Below, one piece after another: positions 32,858 to 35,214 of a DNA stretch of 35,214 nucleotides. A program made the translations under genes and the position numbers. This DNA comes from Alphaproteobacteria bacterium (GTDB lineage: Bacteria > Pseudomonadota > Alphaproteobacteria > Rs-D84), in the NCBI GenBank assembly GCA_017392345.1, contig JAFOVN010000018.1, positions 1-35,214 of the forward strand. The letters are read 5' to 3'. Below the pieces are notes generated by a model. The model made no database searches and had not been told where the DNA came from. It saw nothing but the letters and a program-made list of their open reading frames with translations. The stretch's first letter is position 1. The number at the start of each line of letters is the position of its first letter.

Positions 32858-33682
32858 ATGTTTTGGACAATCCTCGTTCTGGTTATCGGAATTGCGCTGT
32901 TTTTGTTCGGCGGCATGTTCGCCAAGCAGGATGGCAAAAAATCTGAATCCAGTCCTATGATAATCAAAAAACTGATCAAATTGGTATCTATCCTTTTGAT
33001 CGCTGGCTGTGTCTGCCGTTTGTACACACCGTACTACCTGACACATACAAACCCAATGATCTTGCAAGAAATGGTATCCGCAATGCAGGAACAACAGAAC
33101 GCCGAAAAGAACAAGGCGATTCGCAAATATGTCCGTTCGAATTTAAAGGACATGATTGGCGATGCACCAATTTGGGGTAATGAAGATGCCAAGAAAACTA
33201 TTTTCTTGTGGTCTGATTATTCTTGCCCATATTGCCGTCGTGTTCATGGCGAATTGGCCCGTGTGATGGAAAGCCGTGACGATGTTCGCGTTGTCTTGAA
33301 AAACTTTTCTATCCATGGCGAATTGTCTGACGCACCGGCCAAGGCTGTTATTGCCGCAAAATTACAGGGCAACGACAAAGCCGCCGCATTGGATAAATTG
33401 TTGATGGACAAAGAATATTACACCCAAGATGATATGAAAGATCGTTCAAAACTTGGTGACAAAATCAAAAAGAATGTCATGAAATTGGCGGCCGAAGCTG
33501 GTCTGGACACCGCACAATTGGAAAAAGACATGAATGGCGAAGTTGTCGCACGTGAATTGAAAAATGTTCGTGATTTGGCACAACGTTTTGAAATCAGCGG
33601 CACACCGTATTTGGTTATCGGCGAAGAAGCATTTCCGGGCGCGATACCATACGATCAGATTATCAAGGCATTGGATAAATAA
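32858..33682 (+). CDS. Membrane-anchored DsbA-like thiol:disulfide oxidoreductase (Com1/BdbD type)
   Basis: 274 residues; AAAGGAG precedes the start. There are two N-terminal hydrophobic segments (about 3-20 and 38-53), the second with CVC. A thioredoxin fold follows: TIFLWSDYSCPYCRRVHGEL with the CPYC active site at 123-126, a helical insert (about 175-230), and the cis-proline loop ISGTPYLVIGEEAFPGAIP near the end. Such proteins oxidise or shuffle disulfides in exported proteins. Codon use is slightly more GC-tolerant and regular than in neighbours, suggesting high expression. The window encodes at least five secreted Cys-rich proteins that would need such an enzyme. A strong terminator follows. 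Confidence 0.9.
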   Translation: MFWTILVLVIGIALFLFGGMFAKQDGKKSESSPMIIKKLIKLVSILLIAGCVCRLYTPYYLTHTNPMILQEMVSAMQEQQNAEKNKAIRKYVRSNLKDMIGDAPIWGNEDAKKTIFLWSDYSCPYCRRVHGELARVMESRDDVRVVLKNFSIHGELSDAPAKAVIAAKLQGNDKAAALDKLLMDKEYYTQDDMKDRSKLGDKIKKNVMKLAAEAGLDTAQLEKDMNGEVVARELKNVRDLAQRFEISGTPYLVIGEEAFPGAIPYDQIIKALDK

Positions 33683-33702
33683 TAATTCCGATACACAAAA
33701 AT

Positions 33703-33730
33703 TCCCACGAAATTCGTGGGGATTTTTTTT
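33703..33730 (+). terminator. Rho-independent terminator of the DsbA-like gene
   Basis: The stem is CCCACGA/TCGTGGG with loop AAT, followed by GATTTTTTTT. Confidence 0.88.
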
Positions 33731-33757
33731 ACTTTTTACAAAAACACAACTACACAC

Positions 33758-33785
33758 TTGACATTTGACAAAAATCAACTATAGT
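33758..33785 (+). promoter_or_regulatory. Near-consensus promoter of the frameshifted gene
   Basis: TTGACA (33758-33763), a 16-nt spacer and TATAGT (33780-33785); a second TTGACA lies at 33765-33770. It is the closest match to the sigma-70 -35 consensus in the window. Confidence 0.65.
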
Positions 33786-33829
33786 ATACTTACAAAGTAA
33801 ATAAATCAACAATACCAAGAGGTAAAAAA

Positions 33830-34445
33830 ATGACCGCGGAACAAACAAACAAACAACCCAGATGAATTAACTGGTATTTACCTAAACGGTGTTCAACTAA
33901 CAAAACGTCAGGCAGACGAATTTGAACAAGTATTAGACAAAATGGTTGAGGCACGGCAAACAGAATTAAGAGATTCATTATCCAAATATCAAACAGAAAT
34001 TCACCAATTGCCACGAATTTTTCAAATCCGTATAGAGGCACTTAAAGAAGTGAACCCCAAAAAATTTGCGAACTCGCCTGAACTGATTTTATCAAGTTTA
34101 GCGGCTGCATATCTTATAAGGACACTACCACTTAAGAAACTTGTTTCTATTCCAAAAGATAAATATGAAGAAGCGCACAGCAGATACGGCTTAAGTTTTG
34201 GCGATGTAAATCCTTATCTTGTTTCCGAGTTATTTTGGGGATATATTCATGACATCCAAAACGGTGCAATTGATAAAAACGGAAACGTCCTGGACATAAC
34301 AAAATCCAAGGTGATGACCGTTTTCCATTGCTCGCGCAAAAACGGGATACCAATGGATGCAAAAGAAACGGTTGCAAAATATTCTGTTCCACGCAGTGAA
34401 CTATTAAAAACACTATCAAAACAGGTGTTTCCAAATTCAAAATAA
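33830..34445 (+). pseudogene. Unknown protein gene, frameshifted by a tetranucleotide repeat (possible phase-variable locus, OFF)
   Basis: The ATG at 33830 follows AGAGGT by six or seven nt but reaches TGA at 33863-33865 after 11 codons. The frame that continues is open from the repeat to 34445 and has no usable start before the ATG at 33942. The shift falls on (AACA)4 at 33840-33855. Removing one unit joins the two frames into 203 residues beginning MTAEQTNNPDELTGIYLNG. The body is mostly helical and charged, with no signal peptide and no domain I recognise (segments KMVEARQTELRDSLSKYQ, SPELILSSLAAAYLIRTLP, KSKVMTVFHCSRKNGIPMDA). The strong promoter and ribosome site argue that the gene is still in use; a fixed frameshift or assembly error is the alternative. 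Confidence 0.7.
33840..33855 (+). repeat. (AACA)4 tetranucleotide tract in the fifth codon region
   Basis: Four perfect units. Three or six units would restore the frame of the gene at 33830-34445; four and five do not. Confidence 0.9.
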
Positions 34446-34485
34446 AACACCCCGCGGAAACGCACAACTAAACCGGGGCACGAAA

Positions 34486-34508
34486 ATTCCAGACTCGCGT
34501 CACACCGC
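34486..34508 (+). repeat. Second copy of the intergenic element end
   Basis: This stretch matches 28183-28205 with two mismatches in 23 nt. Confidence 0.75.
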
Positions 34509-34710
34509 GCGTGCATTATTTTGCGACACCCCGTCCGCGGTCATCCCCCACAAAATTTTTCAAATTTTGCGGGGCCTGACACGCGTCCCCCCCCTCTAGC
34601 CAGAGGGGAACTTGGACCGCGATGTGACGAGAGCAAAATTCTCCTCTGGCCAGAGGAGTACGGCGTGAAACGCCGGGAGGTGTCGCCAACCCCTACCCCC
34701 ATCCTTAAAT

Positions 34711-34750
34711 ACCAAACAAAAAACACCCCGTGAATATTACGTGGGGTGTT
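34711..34750 (-). terminator. rplI: Rho-independent terminator of rplI
   Basis: The stem is AACACCCC (34722-34729)/GGGGTGTT (34743-34750), followed on the minus strand by a T-rich run. Confidence 0.75.
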
Positions 34751-34769
34751 CATATAACCAAAACCGGAA

Positions 34770-35214
34770 TTATTTTTCTTCCGCCAGTTCTGATTTTTCA
34801 GATTCCGCGGATACTTCTGTTTCTTTAACTTCCGCTTCGTCTTTTGGTTCTTCTTTGGTTTCAGATTCTTCTTCAACCTTTTTGGTTCCAAAGGTCAAGA
34901 CCTTGCCGGCGACCAACGCTTCGATTTCATCGTTTGTACGTGCGACATAAACCTTAATCGGAACAATCACATCCGGATGCAGTGCGATTTTCGTATCAAA
35001 CGCACCAATCGATTTAATCGGCGCACCCAACATAACCTGGGCCGAAGAAATTTCAACATTCGCAACTTCTTTAAGTGTTCGCGCGATATCACGACTTGAC
35101 ACCGAACCATACAATTGACCGGTATCGCCTGCCTGGCGTATCATGTACATCTTGGCATTTTTGACCGCATCAACCTTGGATTCCGCCGCCTTGCGTGCAT
35201 TTTCATGACGCGCC
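34770..35214 (-). CDS. rplI: Ribosomal protein bL9, C-terminal part (5' end beyond window) with acidic tail
   Basis: The frame is open to the right edge of the window, so the internal ATG at 35150 is not the start. The visible part covers the connecting helix (ARHENARKAAESKVDAVKNA) and the C-terminal domain: GDTGQLYGSVSSRDIARTLKE, then KSIGAFDTKIALHPDVIVPIKVYVA. The usual protein ends near here, but this one goes on for about 40 residues of Glu/Lys-rich sequence (EEESETKEEPKDEAEVKETE and more). bL9 spans from the L1 stalk base on the 50S subunit. The tail is disordered-looking and unusual in length. Confidence 0.93.
   Translation of the reverse strand, partial: ARHENARKAAESKVDAVKNAKMYMIRQAGDTGQLYGSVSSRDIARTLKEVANVEISSAQVMLGAPIKSIGAFDTKIALHPDVIVPIKVYVARTNDEIEALVAGKVLTFGTKKVEEESETKEEPKDEAEVKETEVSAESEKSELAEEK

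Larger units (their letters stand above)
34446..34769. other. Palindrome-rich spacer before rplI
   Basis: It holds a hairpin CCCCACAAAATTT/AAATTTTGCGGGG (near 34545-34575), the paired palindromes CCCCTCTAGCCAGAGGGG (34591-34608) and CTCCTCTGGCCAGAGGAG (34641-34658), a CGGCGT/ACGCCG hairpin and the rplI terminator. Short open frames here are judged non-coding. Confidence 0.6.

Noticed and set aside
34521-34891. Open frames across the palindromic spacer and the rplI tail
   Set aside because: The minus-strand frame is a frameshifted reading of the Glu/Lys-rich rplI tail; the plus-strand one is made of palindromes.

Overview
The window looks like a stretch of chromosome from an uncultured, probably host-associated alphaproteobacterium. 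Supporting this are an alphaproteobacterial-style gene set (tilS-ftsH, a DusB/NifR3-type dihydrouridine synthase, TspO, DUF1653, clpP-clpX, a RodZ-like protein), the UvrA first zinc knuckle reading CPVS rather than CPxC, and E. coli-like TTGNNN/TATAAT promoters. The order-level placement (RF32-like, Holosporales-like or Rickettsiales-like) is inference. Most of the window is ordinary housekeeping DNA. I see no insertion sequence, prophage, CRISPR array or rRNA.

Layout. 1-1380 (minus): tilS overlapping the start of ftsH, which runs off the left edge. 1430-3775: LOG-family phosphoribohydrolase, an S41-like peptidase, DUF167 and HIT proteins. 3918-6901 (plus): a large secreted cysteine-rich protein (called P1 here) and a smaller secreted cysteine protein. 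6976-9512 (minus): a lipoprotein, a DUF805 membrane protein, rlmE, a 69-residue orphan and a stand-alone SRP M-domain protein. 9553-14314 (minus): uvrA, a RodZ-like protein and dusB, with ftsB divergent and tspO convergent to it. 15131-15791: tRNA-Arg(UCU), a 191-nt tRNA-like duplicate and terminators. 15792-21396 (minus): an operon of two further large cysteine-rich paralogues (P4 then P3) and an MscS channel. 21523-26449: infA, then clpX, clpP, grpE and tpiA on the minus strand, and a PpiD-like chaperone on the plus strand. 26524-28828: a possible small membrane protein, a secreted coiled-coil/cysteine protein, a palindrome-rich spacer and a BOF-fold protein. 28918-33682: a YgjP-like metallopeptidase, transketolase, rnhA, DUF1653, recO and a membrane-anchored DsbA-like oxidoreductase. 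33830-35214: a frameshifted, possibly phase-variable gene, a palindromic spacer and the 3' part of rplI.

How the parts fit. The envelope theme is strong. Three paralogous secreted proteins share the exact N-terminal signature C-x3-Y-x2-C-M-D-x-F-C-x9-C-x-C-S, and two of them (36 and 38 mature cysteines by my count) keep their first 29 cysteines in the same order. Two smaller secreted cysteine proteins are nearby. A DsbA-like protein with a CPYC site in the same window could supply the oxidative folding these need; that link is inference. I do not recognise the cysteine-rich family, and it is my main candidate for an undescribed system.

Other notable signals are: a stand-alone SRP M domain whose RNA-binding arginines are mostly missing; an (AACA)4 tract that puts a strongly promoted gene out of frame by exactly one repeat unit; hexamer arrays of TTAGTG/TAAGTG that begin at stop codons and run to terminators; and compact divergent promoters that share one -10 box and predict leaderless mRNAs.
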